Source of the DNA: Hyphomonadaceae bacterium BL14
GTDB lineage: Bacteria; Pseudomonadota; Alphaproteobacteria; Caulobacterales; Maricaulaceae
DNA length: 64,000 nt
Reading direction: 5' to 3'
NCBI GenBank assembly: GCA_027627705.1
Contig: CP091242.1
Coordinates: forward strand, 1,972,677 to 2,036,676
Both the position numbers and the translations under genes were made by a program. Positions 28,473 through 39,519 of the stretch are shown in pieces (within the stretch, counting starts at the first letter, position 1; every line of letters begins with the position of its first letter). The notes beneath the pieces are model-generated. The model saw only the letters and a list, made by a program, of their open reading frames with translations. It had not been told where the DNA came from and ran no database searches.

Positions 28473-29765
28473 TCAAGCGGCCGATACCGGTGACGACAGT
28501 GCCATGCCACGCAGTTCCGGGATCGACCCGCGGTCCGTCCCTGCGATCCAGCCGCCGCCCAGCACGCGGTCATGATCGTCTGGGCTGTAGAATACGCAGG
28601 CCTGTCCCGGTGCCACGCCGTCCTCGCCCGCCTCCAGCAGCACATGCACGCCGCCGCCCGCATCCAGCTCCAGCACGGCGGGAACCGGCGGGCGGGTGGA
28701 GCGCACTTTCACGCCTACGCGCGCGCCGTCCACGCCCGCAAGATCGCCCCCGCCCAGCCAGTTGACGTCTTTCAGGGCGATGCGGCGCACGGTCAGCGCC
28801 TCGCGCGGGCCGACCAGAACGCGGGCCGCTTCCGCATCCAGCGCGATCACATACAGCGGCTCGCCCGCCGCGATGCCGAGGCCGCGGCGCTGGCCCACTG
28901 TGTAATGGATCACGCCGTCATGGCGGCCCAGAACCCGGCCGTCGAGATGCACGATCTCGCCCGGACGCGCCGCGCCGGGGCGCAGCTTTTCCACCACCCG
29001 CGCATAATCGCCATCGGGCACGAAGCAGATATCCTGGCTGTCGGGCTTGGCCGCCACGATCAGGCCGAAGGCCTCGGCCAGCGCGCGCGTCTGGTCCTTG
29101 CTCAAATGGCCCAGCGGGAAGCGCAGGAAATCCAGCTGCTGCGCCGTGGTGGCGAACAGAAAATAGGACTGGTCCTTGCCCGCATCTGCGGCGCGGCGCA
29201 GTTGGGGCACGCCGTCGCGCACCTCGCGGCGGATGTAGTGGCCGGTGACCAGCGCAGCGGCACCCAGCTGCTGCGCGGTGGCGAGCAGATCGGCGAACTT
29301 GACCGACTGATTGCAGCGCACGCAGGGGATCGGCGTGGCGCCGGCCAGATAGGTGTCGGCGAAATCCTCCATCACCGCTTCGCGAAAGCGGGTCTCGTAA
29401 TCGAGCACGTAATGGGCGAACCCCATGGCCTCGGCGACGCGCCTGGCGTCGTGAATGTCCTGGCCGGCGCAGCACGCGCCCTTGCGCTGGATCGCCGCGC
29501 CATGATCGTAGAGCTGCAGCGTCATGCCCACGACCTGATAGCCCGCGCGATGCGCAACGGCCGCCACCACAGAGGAATCCACGCCACCGGACATGGCCGC
29601 GACGACACGGTGGCTGGCGGGGTCGCCGCCCAGATCAAGGAAATCGCCGGTCAGTCCGAACGCTGTCAGCAGCGCGTCCACGCGCGCCGCGTCCATCACC
29701 GGGGCACCGGGCGCACGGCGCGGCGCATCCGCACGCGGCGGATTGGAAATCAGGGTCGTCATCAT
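28473..29765 (-). CDS. mnmA: tRNA-specific 2-thiouridylase MnmA
   Basis: About 430 residues with a roughly 50-residue N-terminal extension before the PP-loop. [10 protein letters not shown] is the ATP-binding motif, [11 protein letters not shown] carries the catalytic cysteine, DICFVP the second cysteine, and [18 protein letters not shown] is the family signature. It thiolates U34 in the anticodon of tRNA Lys, Glu and Gln. Three possible starts lie in tandem (GTG 29768, ATG 29765, ATG 29762) behind GGGGAGAGG. Transcribed convergently with the DUF2589 pair. Confidence 0.94.
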   Translation of the reverse strand: MMTTLISNPPRADAPRRAPGAPVMDAARVDALLTAFGLTGDFLDLGGDPASHRVVAAMSGGVDSSVVAAVAHRAGYQVVGMTLQLYDHGAAIQRKGACCAGQDIHDARRVAEAMGFAHYVLDYETRFREAVMEDFADTYLAGATPIPCVRCNQSVKFADLLATAQQLGAAALVTGHYIRREVRDGVPQLRRAADAGKDQSYFLFATTAQQLDFLRFPLGHLSKDQTRALAEAFGLIVAAKPDSQDICFVPDGDYARVVEKLRPGAARPGEIVHLDGRVLGRHDGVIHYTVGQRRGLGIAAGEPLYVIALDAEAARVLVGPREALTVRRIALKDVNWLGGGDLAGVDGARVGVKVRSTRPPVPAVLELDAGGGVHVLLEAGEDGVAPGQACVFYSPDDHDRVLGGGWIAGTDRGSIPELRGMALSSPVSAA

Positions 29766-29887
29766 CACCTCTCCCCCGCCGGGTCAAGGCCGGCGGCGAA
29801 TAGCATCAAGGCCGGTGCATATAGGGGAAAGGAGAGGGATGCGCCAGACGGGGGGCGGCGAAGGGACCAGGTCTGTTCGCTTGAAGC

Positions 29888-29919
29888 TTGACAGACGCCA
29901 CAATCGATTGGCTTATATT
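29888..29919 (+). promoter_or_regulatory. Possible promoter of the small membrane cassette
   Basis: A perfect TTGACA (29888-29893) is followed by an AT-rich stretch with TATATT at 29914-29919. The spacing is 20 bases, longer than ideal; GCTTAT at 29911 gives 17. Transcription would start only a few bases before the TTG at 29931, so the message would have a very short or no leader. Confidence 0.35.
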
Positions 29920-29930
29920 TTTACCTTAAC

Positions 29931-30467
29931 TTGTACGATAGGCGCCTCTTGAGCGATAGGCAAATCAAATTACGGGCATTCAATGCACCCGTCAGAGACA
30001 CAGATACTCAGGAATTTATCGACCAACTGGTCGTATTTAAAAACGGAATCAGCAATGCGTCGATTGCAGAGCTTGAAGCGGTGTTGGATGTCGTCCGGCG
30101 CCCAACAGTCAAGCGCTTCGTCAACGACTTGATTGCTCAGACGCACAATCAGCCGGAGCTGCAAGATCAGGTAAGGGACTTGCTGGCAAATCTGGCCAGC
30201 GACTGCCGTCTGCAGAGCCGTGGCCGCAGTCATGACCAGCAATGGGTGACCGGCAGCGCGGTCAGCCTGGCTGCCGGACTCGGGCTAGCCAGTATTGCAG
30301 CGGTAACGGGCGGCGTCGCGCTACTTGCCTTGCCCCCGCTGGCCGGGGGGCTCGGAATCGGCGCAATTGGATATTTCGGCTCTAATCGCCTTGAGCAGCA
30401 ATCTGCGCTATACTCTGAGCTGGCTGGCCAGTTTGAAGCCCTTTTGGAGCCTGCATCTCATGCCTGA
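29931..30467 (+). CDS. Hypothetical protein with glycine-rich membrane hairpin
   Basis: 178 residues if the TTG at 29931 is used; another TTG at 29949 is possible and no in-frame ATG or GTG lies near. Residues 1-100 are charged and helical (DTQEFIDQLVVFKNG, NDLIAQTHNQPELQDQV). Residues 107-150 form one or two hydrophobic, glycine-rich segments (SLAAGLGLASIAAVTGGVAL, then LAGGLGIGAIGYF), and the rest is soluble. By eye the base composition is lower in GC than its neighbours, suggesting later acquisition. It overlaps the next gene by eight bases. No family recognised. Confidence 0.65.
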   Translation: MYDRRLLSDRQIKLRAFNAPVRDTDTQEFIDQLVVFKNGISNASIAELEAVLDVVRRPTVKRFVNDLIAQTHNQPELQDQVRDLLANLASDCRLQSRGRSHDQQWVTGSAVSLAAGLGLASIAAVTGGVALLALPPLAGGLGIGAIGYFGSNRLEQQSALYSELAGQFEALLEPASHA

Positions 30468-30672
30468 CGGAAGCCCTGTTGCAATGGACCTGATATGGCT
30501 TGTCTTGGCCGTCAGCACCCTTGTGCCGTTGGCATTCGGATTGTGGGTATTCTTTATCCTGCGCTCACGCCGCGCAGTTGGTCTGCCTGCAACATCAAGA
30601 CGCGAATGGCTCAAGCCAGATGCGCGCAGGTTGGATCGTCCAGCGTCTGAGTACACAGACAAAGCACGTTAA
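30460..30672 (+). CDS. Small membrane protein overlapping its upstream neighbour
   Basis: 70 residues. One membrane helix (about residues 9-30, MDLIWLVLAVSTLVPLAFGL) is followed by a basic, polar tail (RSRRAVGLPATSRREW...). The ATG at 30460 lies inside the last codons of the preceding gene, pointing to translational coupling; an alternative ATG at 30484 would give 62 residues. The two genes look like a co-expressed membrane pair. It ends 15 bases before the convergent radical SAM gene. Function unknown. Confidence 0.6.
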   Translation: MPDGSPVAMDLIWLVLAVSTLVPLAFGLWVFFILRSRRAVGLPATSRREWLKPDARRLDRPASEYTDKAR

Positions 30673-30686
30673 TGGCGCCCTGCCCC

Positions 30687-31637
30687 TCACGCTGAACAGC
30701 TGGCACCGCCGAGCACGCAGAACTGGGCGCAGAATTTGTGCTGAAGTTTCACCGGCCTCAGGGACTGCGCCAGGGTGACCCCCATCTCGAACGCATCGTC
30801 GTAGGGCAGGAGCGTGCAGGCAATGACGCTGGCGCGCGCGGCACCCTTGCGCTTCACCACCATGCGGCTGGACGCGCACATGATGGTTTTGGGGTCGAGA
30901 TCCAGAATGCCCCAGCAGGCCGTGGTGATCTCAGGCGGGGTGCCCGCCGGGTCCATTTCGGGAAACAGCACCAGACGGGCCGGATCGTGCGCAGGGATAT
31001 CGGCGCCAATCCGCGCGAACAGGTCCGCAAAGCCGCCGCGCGCTTCATCCTCGCTTTCGGCCATGGCGATGCGCCCGGCGCAAGACAGGCGGAAGCCGTG
31101 GCGCGCCAGCCAGGCCAGGCCTTCCAACGTAGCGTCGAACGCCCCCGCACCGCGCTCGGCGTCGTGCACCGCCGCGCTGTGATGATCGAGGCTGATGCGC
31201 AGGGTCAGCCGGTCCCCGTGGCGCTCTTTCAGCGCCAGCAGGCCCGCCTGCACAGCCGGGCGCATCATCGGCCGCATGGCGTTGGTCAGCACCAGCGCCG
31301 AATGCCCACGCTCCAGCGCCATGCCGGTCAGCGCGTTCATATGCGGGTTGAGATAGGGCTCGCCGCCGGTAAAGCCGATCTCCACCGGGCCGGTGCCCAG
31401 TGCATCAATCTCGTCGAGAAAAGGGGCCGCGTCGTCCGGAGTCAGATAGACCAGCCGGTCATTGGACGGCGAGCTTTCGATATAGCAATTGACGCATTCG
31501 ATATTGCACAGCGTGCCGGTGTTGAACCACAGCGTCCTGAGCGTGTCGAACGCCACATGAGCGCGCGGCTCGCCCTTGGCGGTAACGTCCGGATCGGTAA
31601 AGGGGGCAGGCCGGACGGGATGGGCGGTGTCGGGCAT
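30687..31637 (-). CDS. Radical SAM protein of unknown function
   Basis: 316 residues. The [4Fe-4S]-SAM motif is CNIECVNC with Cys44, Cys48 and Cys51, in the context LWFNTGTLCNIECVNCYIESS. GFTGGEPYLNP supplies the SAM-binding GGE. A C-terminal cysteine group (Cys303, Cys307, Cys314) and further cysteines around 235-270 suggest a second metal site, as in SPASM-like enzymes, though the pattern is not canonical. The ATG at 31637 is preferred to a TTG at 31670. No substrate peptide or partner is adjacent; it is divergent from bamD. Confidence 0.85.
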   Translation of the reverse strand: MPDTAHPVRPAPFTDPDVTAKGEPRAHVAFDTLRTLWFNTGTLCNIECVNCYIESSPSNDRLVYLTPDDAAPFLDEIDALGTGPVEIGFTGGEPYLNPHMNALTGMALERGHSALVLTNAMRPMMRPAVQAGLLALKERHGDRLTLRISLDHHSAAVHDAERGAGAFDATLEGLAWLARHGFRLSCAGRIAMAESEDEARGGFADLFARIGADIPAHDPARLVLFPEMDPAGTPPEITTACWGILDLDPKTIMCASSRMVVKRKGAARASVIACTLLPYDDAFEMGVTLAQSLRPVKLQHKFCAQFCVLGGASCSA

Positions 31638-31849
31638 CGCAGCGCTTTCTTGCCATTTCGTGACATGCAACGCTAAGCCGGTCCCGGCGGGGCCTCAACC
31701 CGGTCTCACGCAAGCGTGCGCAGCGCGAACACGCGCGTGAAGCTGACACGGCGCTTTTGCCGCGCGACGGGATCGGCTAAACCTTGCGCGACGCGCCCCA
31801 TTGCGGGCTCACTGCGCCTGCTGCGCGCCGCCGGACAAAAGGTCTCGTG

Positions 31850-32683
31850 ATGAAGCATGCCCTGCGCCTGATTGCGCTCGCCGCCACCGCCCTTGTGCTC
31901 GCCTCCTGCGCCGGGAGCGACCGCAATCAGCTGGCCTATGTGGAGCGCCCGGTAGAGCAGCTTTACAATGAAGGCTTCCAGCAGATGGAGCGGCGCAATT
32001 TCGATCGCGCCGCCGCGTTCTTCGACGAGGTGGAGCGCCAGCACCCCTTCTCTGAATGGGCCCGCCGCTCGATCCTGATGGGGGCCTACGCCCACTATCG
32101 CGCCAACCGGTATGAACAGGCGATCGCCAGCGCCCAGCGCTTCATCGCCCTTCACCCGGGCAGCTCCAGCGCGCCCTATGCCTACTACCTCATTGCCGTG
32201 AGCCATTACGAGCGCATCATGGATGTGGGCCGCGACCAGTCCACGACCCAGACCGCACTGGATGCTCTGCAGCAGGTGGTGCGCCGCTATCCTGAAAGCC
32301 CCTATGCGCGCGATGCGCGGGTGAAGATCGACATGACGCGCGATCACCTGGCCGGCCGGGAGATGAGCGTGGGCCGCTGGTATCTGCGCAATGGGTTCTA
32401 TCTGGCCGCCGCCAACCGCTTCCAGAATGTTGTCCGCGATTATCAGACCACCAACCACACGCCCGAAGCGCTGCACCGCCTGGTCGAGGTTTATGTGGCG
32501 CTGGGCGTGGACGACGAGGCGCGCATGGTGGCCGCCGTACTCGGTCACAACTTTCCCGGCTCGGCCTGGTACGGCGACAGCTACCGGCTGATGACCTCGC
32601 GCGGGATCGACATGGAAGGTCTTGACCGCGCCGACGAAGATCCCGGCCTGATGCGCCGCGCGCTCGGCCGCATCTTCGGTTAG
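31850..32683 (+). CDS. bamD: Outer membrane assembly lipoprotein BamD
   Basis: 277 residues. Signal peptide with lipobox LVLASC, then TPR-type repeats (YNEGFQQMERRNFDRAAAFFDEVERQHPFSEWA is the classic first repeat of BamD). It is a periplasmic lipoprotein of the BAM complex that inserts beta-barrel proteins. The start at 31850 has AAAGG seven bases upstream. It is followed by recN (26 bases) and ligA, the conserved alphaproteobacterial order. Confidence 0.95.
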   Translation: MKHALRLIALAATALVLASCAGSDRNQLAYVERPVEQLYNEGFQQMERRNFDRAAAFFDEVERQHPFSEWARRSILMGAYAHYRANRYEQAIASAQRFIALHPGSSSAPYAYYLIAVSHYERIMDVGRDQSTTQTALDALQQVVRRYPESPYARDARVKIDMTRDHLAGREMSVGRWYLRNGFYLAAANRFQNVVRDYQTTNHTPEALHRLVEVYVALGVDDEARMVAAVLGHNFPGSAWYGDSYRLMTSRGIDMEGLDRADEDPGLMRRALGRIFG

Positions 32684-32709
32684 GCGGGGAAGCGGATATC
32701 GGCGCACCC

Positions 32710-34419
32710 ATGCTGGTTTCGCTTTCCATCCGGGACATCGTACTGATCGACCGGCTTGAGCTGGCCTTCGGGTCAGGCCTGTCGGCCCTGACCGGTGAGA
32801 CCGGAGCGGGCAAATCCATTCTTCTGGGCGCGCTGGGTCTGGCCTGTGGCGACCGCGCCGAGCGCGGGCTGCTGCGCGCCGGGGCCGATCAGGCGAGCGC
32901 CAGCGCCGTATTCGAACCCGCGCACGATCACCCGGTCTGGGCCGTGCTCGACGAAGCGGGAATTGCCGCTGGTCCAGGCGAGCCGGTGATCCTGCGCCGG
33001 ACGCTGGGTGCCGACGGCCGCTCGCGCGCCCATGTCAACGACCAGCCCGCGAGCGTCAGCCTCCTGTCCCGGCTCGGCGATCTTCTGGTGGAGATTCACG
33101 GCCAGCATGATGGCCGCGGACTGCTGGACCCCAAAACCCATCGCAGCCTTCTGGATGCCTATGCCGGTGCTGCCGATGCGCGCGCCGAGGTCTCCAGGGC
33201 CTGGGAAGCACTCAGCGCTGCGCGCACGCGGCTCGAGCGCCTGACTGCGGACCGCGCCCGCGCCACAGACGAGGAAACCTTCCTGCGCACCAGTCTGGAG
33301 GCGCTGGATGCGCTCGACCCGCGCGCAGGCGAGGACGCGGCCTTGAGCGATGAACGCAAATTCCTGCAGCAGGCCGAAACCGCCCTGAGCGAGCTCCAGA
33401 CCGCCTCCGAAGCGCTGGCCGGTGGTCAGGGCCTGAGCGCGCGCCTCACGACGGCCCTGCGCGGTCTGGAGCGCGTGCGCGGCGCGCTCGGCACCGGCGG
33501 CGATGAGCCGGAACTGGGCGGCGGCGCAGCGTCAGCCCGCACCGCCGTCGACCGCGCGGCGGGCGCACTGGACCGTGCCCTCATTGAGTTCAACGAGGCT
33601 GAGGATGCCCTGAGCGACGCGGCGTCCGCCTTCGAGGTGGAGCCCGGACGGCTCAACGCGGTGGAGGAGCGCCTGTTCGCCCTGCGTGCGGCGGCGCGGC
33701 GCCACCATGTGGAGCCCGACGCCTTGCCCGCCCTGCGCGCCGACCTCGCCGCGCGGCTCGACCTCATCGATCATGCCGGCGACCGGGTTCAGGAGGCCGA
33801 GGCTGCGCTGACAGCCGCCCAGTCCGATTACGCGCGCGCCGCCAATACAGTGTCGGACCTGCGCCAGGAAGCCGCCACGCGCCTGTCCTCCGCGGTGGAG
33901 ACCGAGCTGGCCCCTCTGAAAATGGACAAGGCACGCTTTCGCGCTTCGGTAATCCCCGATACGGACCGGCCCGGCCCCTCGGGGTGGGACCGGGTGGCGT
34001 TCGAAGTGTCCACCAATCCCGGCGCGCCCTTCGGCCCCCTCGACAAGATCGCCTCGGGGGGCGAGCTGTCGCGCTTTGCCCTGGCGCTGAAAGTCTGCCT
34101 GACGGGTGGGACGGACAAGGTGATGGTGTTTGACGAGGTGGATCAGGGTGTTGGCGGCGCCGTCGCGGACGCGGTCGGCCACCGGCTGGCCCGCCTGGCC
34201 GCCTCGGGTCAGGCGCTGGTGGTCACCCACGCGCCGCAGGTCGCCGCCCGGGCCCAGGCCCATTTCCGGATTGAGAAAACCGCCAGCGAAGACGGCGTGC
34301 GCACCGGCGTGCGCGCCTTGTCACCGGACGAGCGCCGTGAGGAAATCGCCCGCATGCTGTCGGGCGCGGAAATCACCGACGCCGCCCGCGCGGCGGCGGA
34401 TGAGCTGATGGCGCGGTGA
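32710..34419 (+). CDS. recN: DNA repair protein RecN
   Basis: 569 residues. SMC-like ATPase: Walker A GETGAGKSILLGAL near residues 30-43, a long coiled-coil middle (about 155-360), the signature IASGGELSRFALALK and Walker B MVFDEVDQGVGG near the C-terminus. It acts in double-strand-break repair and cohesion of broken chromosomes. Lies between bamD and ligA, 14 bases from the latter; probably one transcript. Confidence 0.95.
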   Translation: MLVSLSIRDIVLIDRLELAFGSGLSALTGETGAGKSILLGALGLACGDRAERGLLRAGADQASASAVFEPAHDHPVWAVLDEAGIAAGPGEPVILRRTLGADGRSRAHVNDQPASVSLLSRLGDLLVEIHGQHDGRGLLDPKTHRSLLDAYAGAADARAEVSRAWEALSAARTRLERLTADRARATDEETFLRTSLEALDALDPRAGEDAALSDERKFLQQAETALSELQTASEALAGGQGLSARLTTALRGLERVRGALGTGGDEPELGGGAASARTAVDRAAGALDRALIEFNEAEDALSDAASAFEVEPGRLNAVEERLFALRAAARRHHVEPDALPALRADLAARLDLIDHAGDRVQEAEAALTAAQSDYARAANTVSDLRQEAATRLSSAVETELAPLKMDKARFRASVIPDTDRPGPSGWDRVAFEVSTNPGAPFGPLDKIASGGELSRFALALKVCLTGGTDKVMVFDEVDQGVGGAVADAVGHRLARLAASGQALVVTHAPQVAARAQAHFRIEKTASEDGVRTGVRALSPDERREEIARMLSGAEITDAARAAADELMAR

Positions 34420-34427
34420 GGGGTTAG

Positions 34428-36545
<2,118 letters not shown>

Positions 36546-36693
36546 GCCTTTCCTCAAAACAGGAAGGCGATTCACTCGCGGCCTTGCCGTGCGCTTGCAT
36601 CAGGGTCACTCTACCGGCCGCATCACTCAGGTTCGTATAGCGGCACGAGTTTTTGGTGCCCGCGCGCCCGCACGCCAATCCAAGGAGACCGAT

Positions 36694-38622
36694 ATGAAGC
36701 TTCTCACCACGGCAGGGCTCGCCGCCCTTATGGCCCTGAGCGCGCCAGCGCTGGCGCTGGCCCAGGTGCCTGAACGCGTCACGCGCGGCAATCTGGTGAT
36801 GGAGAACATCCCGGAGATCCCGGGCAGCGTGCGTGAGCGCCTGCGTCAGTACCAGAATGTGCGCAGCGCCGGGTTTTCGGACTTTGCGCCCGATGGCGGC
36901 GTGTACATCGTCACGCGCTTTGGCGAGACCAACCAGATCCACCACGTGGCGTCGCCCATGGGCATGCGCCGCCAGGTGACCTTCTATGACGAGCGCACCA
37001 GCGGCGCGAGCGTCCGCCCCGACGGCTCGGGCCAGTTCGTGTTCTCACGCGATGTGGGCGGCGACGAGTTTTTCCAGGGCTTCCTGTTTGATCCCGAAAC
37101 CGCACGCTCGGTCCAGTTCACCCGCGACGAGACCCGCAATCAGGGCTTCACCTGGGCACCGGACGGCACCTTCATGGCGTTCGCCTCGACCACCTGGGAC
37201 AATCCCGACTACACGATCTTCACCGGCAACCCGGCGGACCCCGCCTCGGTGCGTGAAGTATATACGGGCGAAGGCGCGATCTCGCCGCGCGACATCTCGC
37301 CTGACGGCGCGCGCATGGTGATCGGGCGCTATATCTCCATCAACGAGACGCGGCTGCAGCTGCTGGACATCGCCAGCGGCGAGGTCACGCCCATCAATCC
37401 CGATGTGACCGCATCCTATGGCGCGATCAGCTTCTCGGCCGATGGCGGGAGCCTGTTCGTGGTCAGCGATGAGGGCTCTGAGTTCCGGCGCATCCTCGAA
37501 ATCAATCTCGCCGACAATTCGCAGCGCGTGGTCGCCGAGCATGACTGGGACGTCCAGGCCATGGATCTGTCCCCGGACGGATCCCTGATCGCCTATACGA
37601 TCAATGCCGGCGGGATTTCCGAGCTGCACATCATCGAGGCGGCCACGGGCAATGCGCGCCCGGCGCCCGACCTGCCTGTGGGCATTATCGGCGGCGTCAG
37701 CTTCAGCCCGGATGGATCGCGCATCGGCTTCAGCCACAGCTCGGCCGGGTCGCCGGGCGATGCCTGGACCTATGAACTGGCCAGCGGTGATCTGACCCGC
37801 TGGACCCAGTCGGAAGTCGGCGGGCTCGACACCTCGCGCTTTGAGGCGCCGGAACTGGTCCATTATGACAGCTTTGACGGGCTGGAGATTCCGGTCTTCG
37901 TCCACCGCCCCGCAGGCGACGGCCCGCACCCGGTGATCATCTCCATCCATGGCGGACCGGAAAGCCAGTCGCGCCCCGGCTTCAACGCCAACTTCCAGTA
38001 CTGGATCCATGAGCTAGGCGCCGCTGTCCTGGTGCCCAACGTGCGCGGCTCGTCGGGCTATGGCAATGAGTTCGTCAATCTGGACAATGTGCTCAATCGC
38101 GAGGACTCGGTGCGCGATATCGGCGCGCTGATCGACTGGGCTGCAGCCCAGCCGGAATTCGACGCCGACCGGATCGTGGTCTATGGCGGCTCCTATGGCG
38201 GCTACATGGTGCTGGCCAGCCTGATGCATTATTCCGACCGGCTCGCGGGCGGCATCAATATCGTGGGCATCTCCAATTTCGTGACCTTCCTGGAGAACAC
38301 GGCCGGATATCGTCAGGATCTGCGCCGCGCCGAATATGGCGATGAACGCGACCCCGAAGTGCGCGCCTTCCTGGAGAGCATCTCGCCGGCCAATCACGCC
38401 AGCCGCATCACCGCGCCGCTCTTCATCATCCAGGGTGCCAATGATCCGCGCGTGCCGCTGTCGGAGGCCGAACAGATCCTGGCCGCCGTGCGCGAGGCCG
38501 GGGGCGATCCCTGGTATCTGGTGGCGCTGGATGAAGGCCACGGTTTTGCCAAACAGTCCAATCGCGATTTCCAGCGCGAAGCCGAGACGATGTTCCTGAC
38601 CGAAATTCTCGGTCTGGAGTAA
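36694..38622 (+). CDS. S9 family prolyl oligopeptidase, exported
   Basis: 642 residues with a Sec signal peptide (LLTTAGLAALMALSAPALALA). The first two thirds form a beta-propeller with repeated DGS/PDG turns; the last third is an alpha/beta hydrolase with Ser500 (GGSYGGYM), Asp584 (NDPRVPL) and His616 (DEGHGF). It likely cleaves short periplasmic peptides. The start at 36694 has AAGGAGA upstream. It stands alone and is followed by a strong intrinsic terminator. Confidence 0.93.
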   Translation: MKLLTTAGLAALMALSAPALALAQVPERVTRGNLVMENIPEIPGSVRERLRQYQNVRSAGFSDFAPDGGVYIVTRFGETNQIHHVASPMGMRRQVTFYDERTSGASVRPDGSGQFVFSRDVGGDEFFQGFLFDPETARSVQFTRDETRNQGFTWAPDGTFMAFASTTWDNPDYTIFTGNPADPASVREVYTGEGAISPRDISPDGARMVIGRYISINETRLQLLDIASGEVTPINPDVTASYGAISFSADGGSLFVVSDEGSEFRRILEINLADNSQRVVAEHDWDVQAMDLSPDGSLIAYTINAGGISELHIIEAATGNARPAPDLPVGIIGGVSFSPDGSRIGFSHSSAGSPGDAWTYELASGDLTRWTQSEVGGLDTSRFEAPELVHYDSFDGLEIPVFVHRPAGDGPHPVIISIHGGPESQSRPGFNANFQYWIHELGAAVLVPNVRGSSGYGNEFVNLDNVLNREDSVRDIGALIDWAAAQPEFDADRIVVYGGSYGGYMVLASLMHYSDRLAGGINIVGISNFVTFLENTAGYRQDLRRAEYGDERDPEVRAFLESISPANHASRITAPLFIIQGANDPRVPLSEAEQILAAVREAGGDPWYLVALDEGHGFAKQSNRDFQREAETMFLTEILGLE

Positions 38623-38647
38623 TCTTCGGACCCTGAAACGGACGATC

Positions 38648-38678
38648 AGGCCCCGGCGCACCTGCGCCGGGGCCTTTT
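38648..38678 (+). terminator. Intrinsic terminator after the S9 peptidase
   Basis: An 11-bp perfect stem GGCCCCGGCGC/GCGCCGGGGCC with a four-base loop (ACCT), closed by an A-T pair and followed by TTTT. It begins 26 bases after the peptidase stop codon. Confidence 0.85.
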
Positions 38679-38768
38679 CAGTCGCCCGATCTGCCAAACC
38701 GGGTGCCGGTGCGGCCCGAAACACACTAGATTGGCCTGATCGGCCACGGTTTTACGAGGATCTGACCC

Positions 38769-39500
38769 ATGATGCGCGCCCTTGCCCCTGCTCTCGCCAC
38801 CCTGTTCGTGCTTGCCGCCTGCGGTGAGCCGACTGCCTCCGGCCCCGCGTCCGACCCTGCTCCGGCAGAGCCCGCGCAGGGTGAACCGGGCGATCTCACC
38901 GGTGACGAGCAGGACGTGGCCGACATCCTGGCCGCCTTCGTGGATAATCAGGACGCCGCCGGGATCGACCCCGGGATCGCGGCCATTGTCGGCGAGGCGC
39001 GCGCGTGTGATCGCGCGGGGCGTGACGATGCGCTGTTCGCGGTACCGGAGCGGACGTCTGACCAGAACACCAGCCAGTACAACACGGCCGTGTCGACCGC
39101 CTTCCTCGAGGCCAATAGCGCCAACCCGTGCGTCTTCACCCTGCCCTCGGGCCTCCAGTTCCGCATTGATCAGGCTGTGGACCAGGCCCCGTCTCTCGCC
39201 CGTCCCGGCGAGCGGGTACAGGTGCACTATGAGGGCCAGCTGATTGACGGCACGGTGTTTGATTCGTCCTTTCAGCGCGGCGCCCCGGCGGTGTTTCCTT
39301 CCGACCGCCTGATTGCCGGCTGGGTCGAAGCCTTGCCCTTGATGAATCTGGGTGAACAATGGACGCTGTTCATCCCGGCGAACCTCGCCTATGGGGCAGA
39401 CGGGACGCGCGGCGGGCCGATCGGCCCCAACCAGGCGCTGGTCTTCCGCCTCGCCTTGCTCGGCCTGCCCGATCAGGGCGTGTCGGCCGGAACGCCCTGA
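38769..39500 (+). CDS. FKBP-type peptidyl-prolyl isomerase lipoprotein
   Basis: 243 residues. Lipobox VLAACG (Cys around 18) then a Pro/Ala-rich spacer, a helical dimerisation-like region, and a C-terminal FKBP domain (GERVQVHYEGQLIDGTVFDS, IAGWVEALPLMNLGEQW, IPANLAYG). It would assist folding of periplasmic or outer-membrane proteins. It starts about 90 bases after the terminator, so has its own promoter. argE follows 19 bases after its stop. Confidence 0.93.
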   Translation: MMRALAPALATLFVLAACGEPTASGPASDPAPAEPAQGEPGDLTGDEQDVADILAAFVDNQDAAGIDPGIAAIVGEARACDRAGRDDALFAVPERTSDQNTSQYNTAVSTAFLEANSANPCVFTLPSGLQFRIDQAVDQAPSLARPGERVQVHYEGQLIDGTVFDSSFQRGAPAVFPSDRLIAGWVEALPLMNLGEQWTLFIPANLAYGADGTRGGPIGPNQALVFRLALLGLPDQGVSAGTP

Positions 39501-39519
39501 TCGCAGCAGGACCGATGTG

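Noticed and set aside
36546..36568. Inverted repeat after ligA as an intrinsic terminator
   Set aside because: The stem has a mismatch or bulge and no T tract follows.
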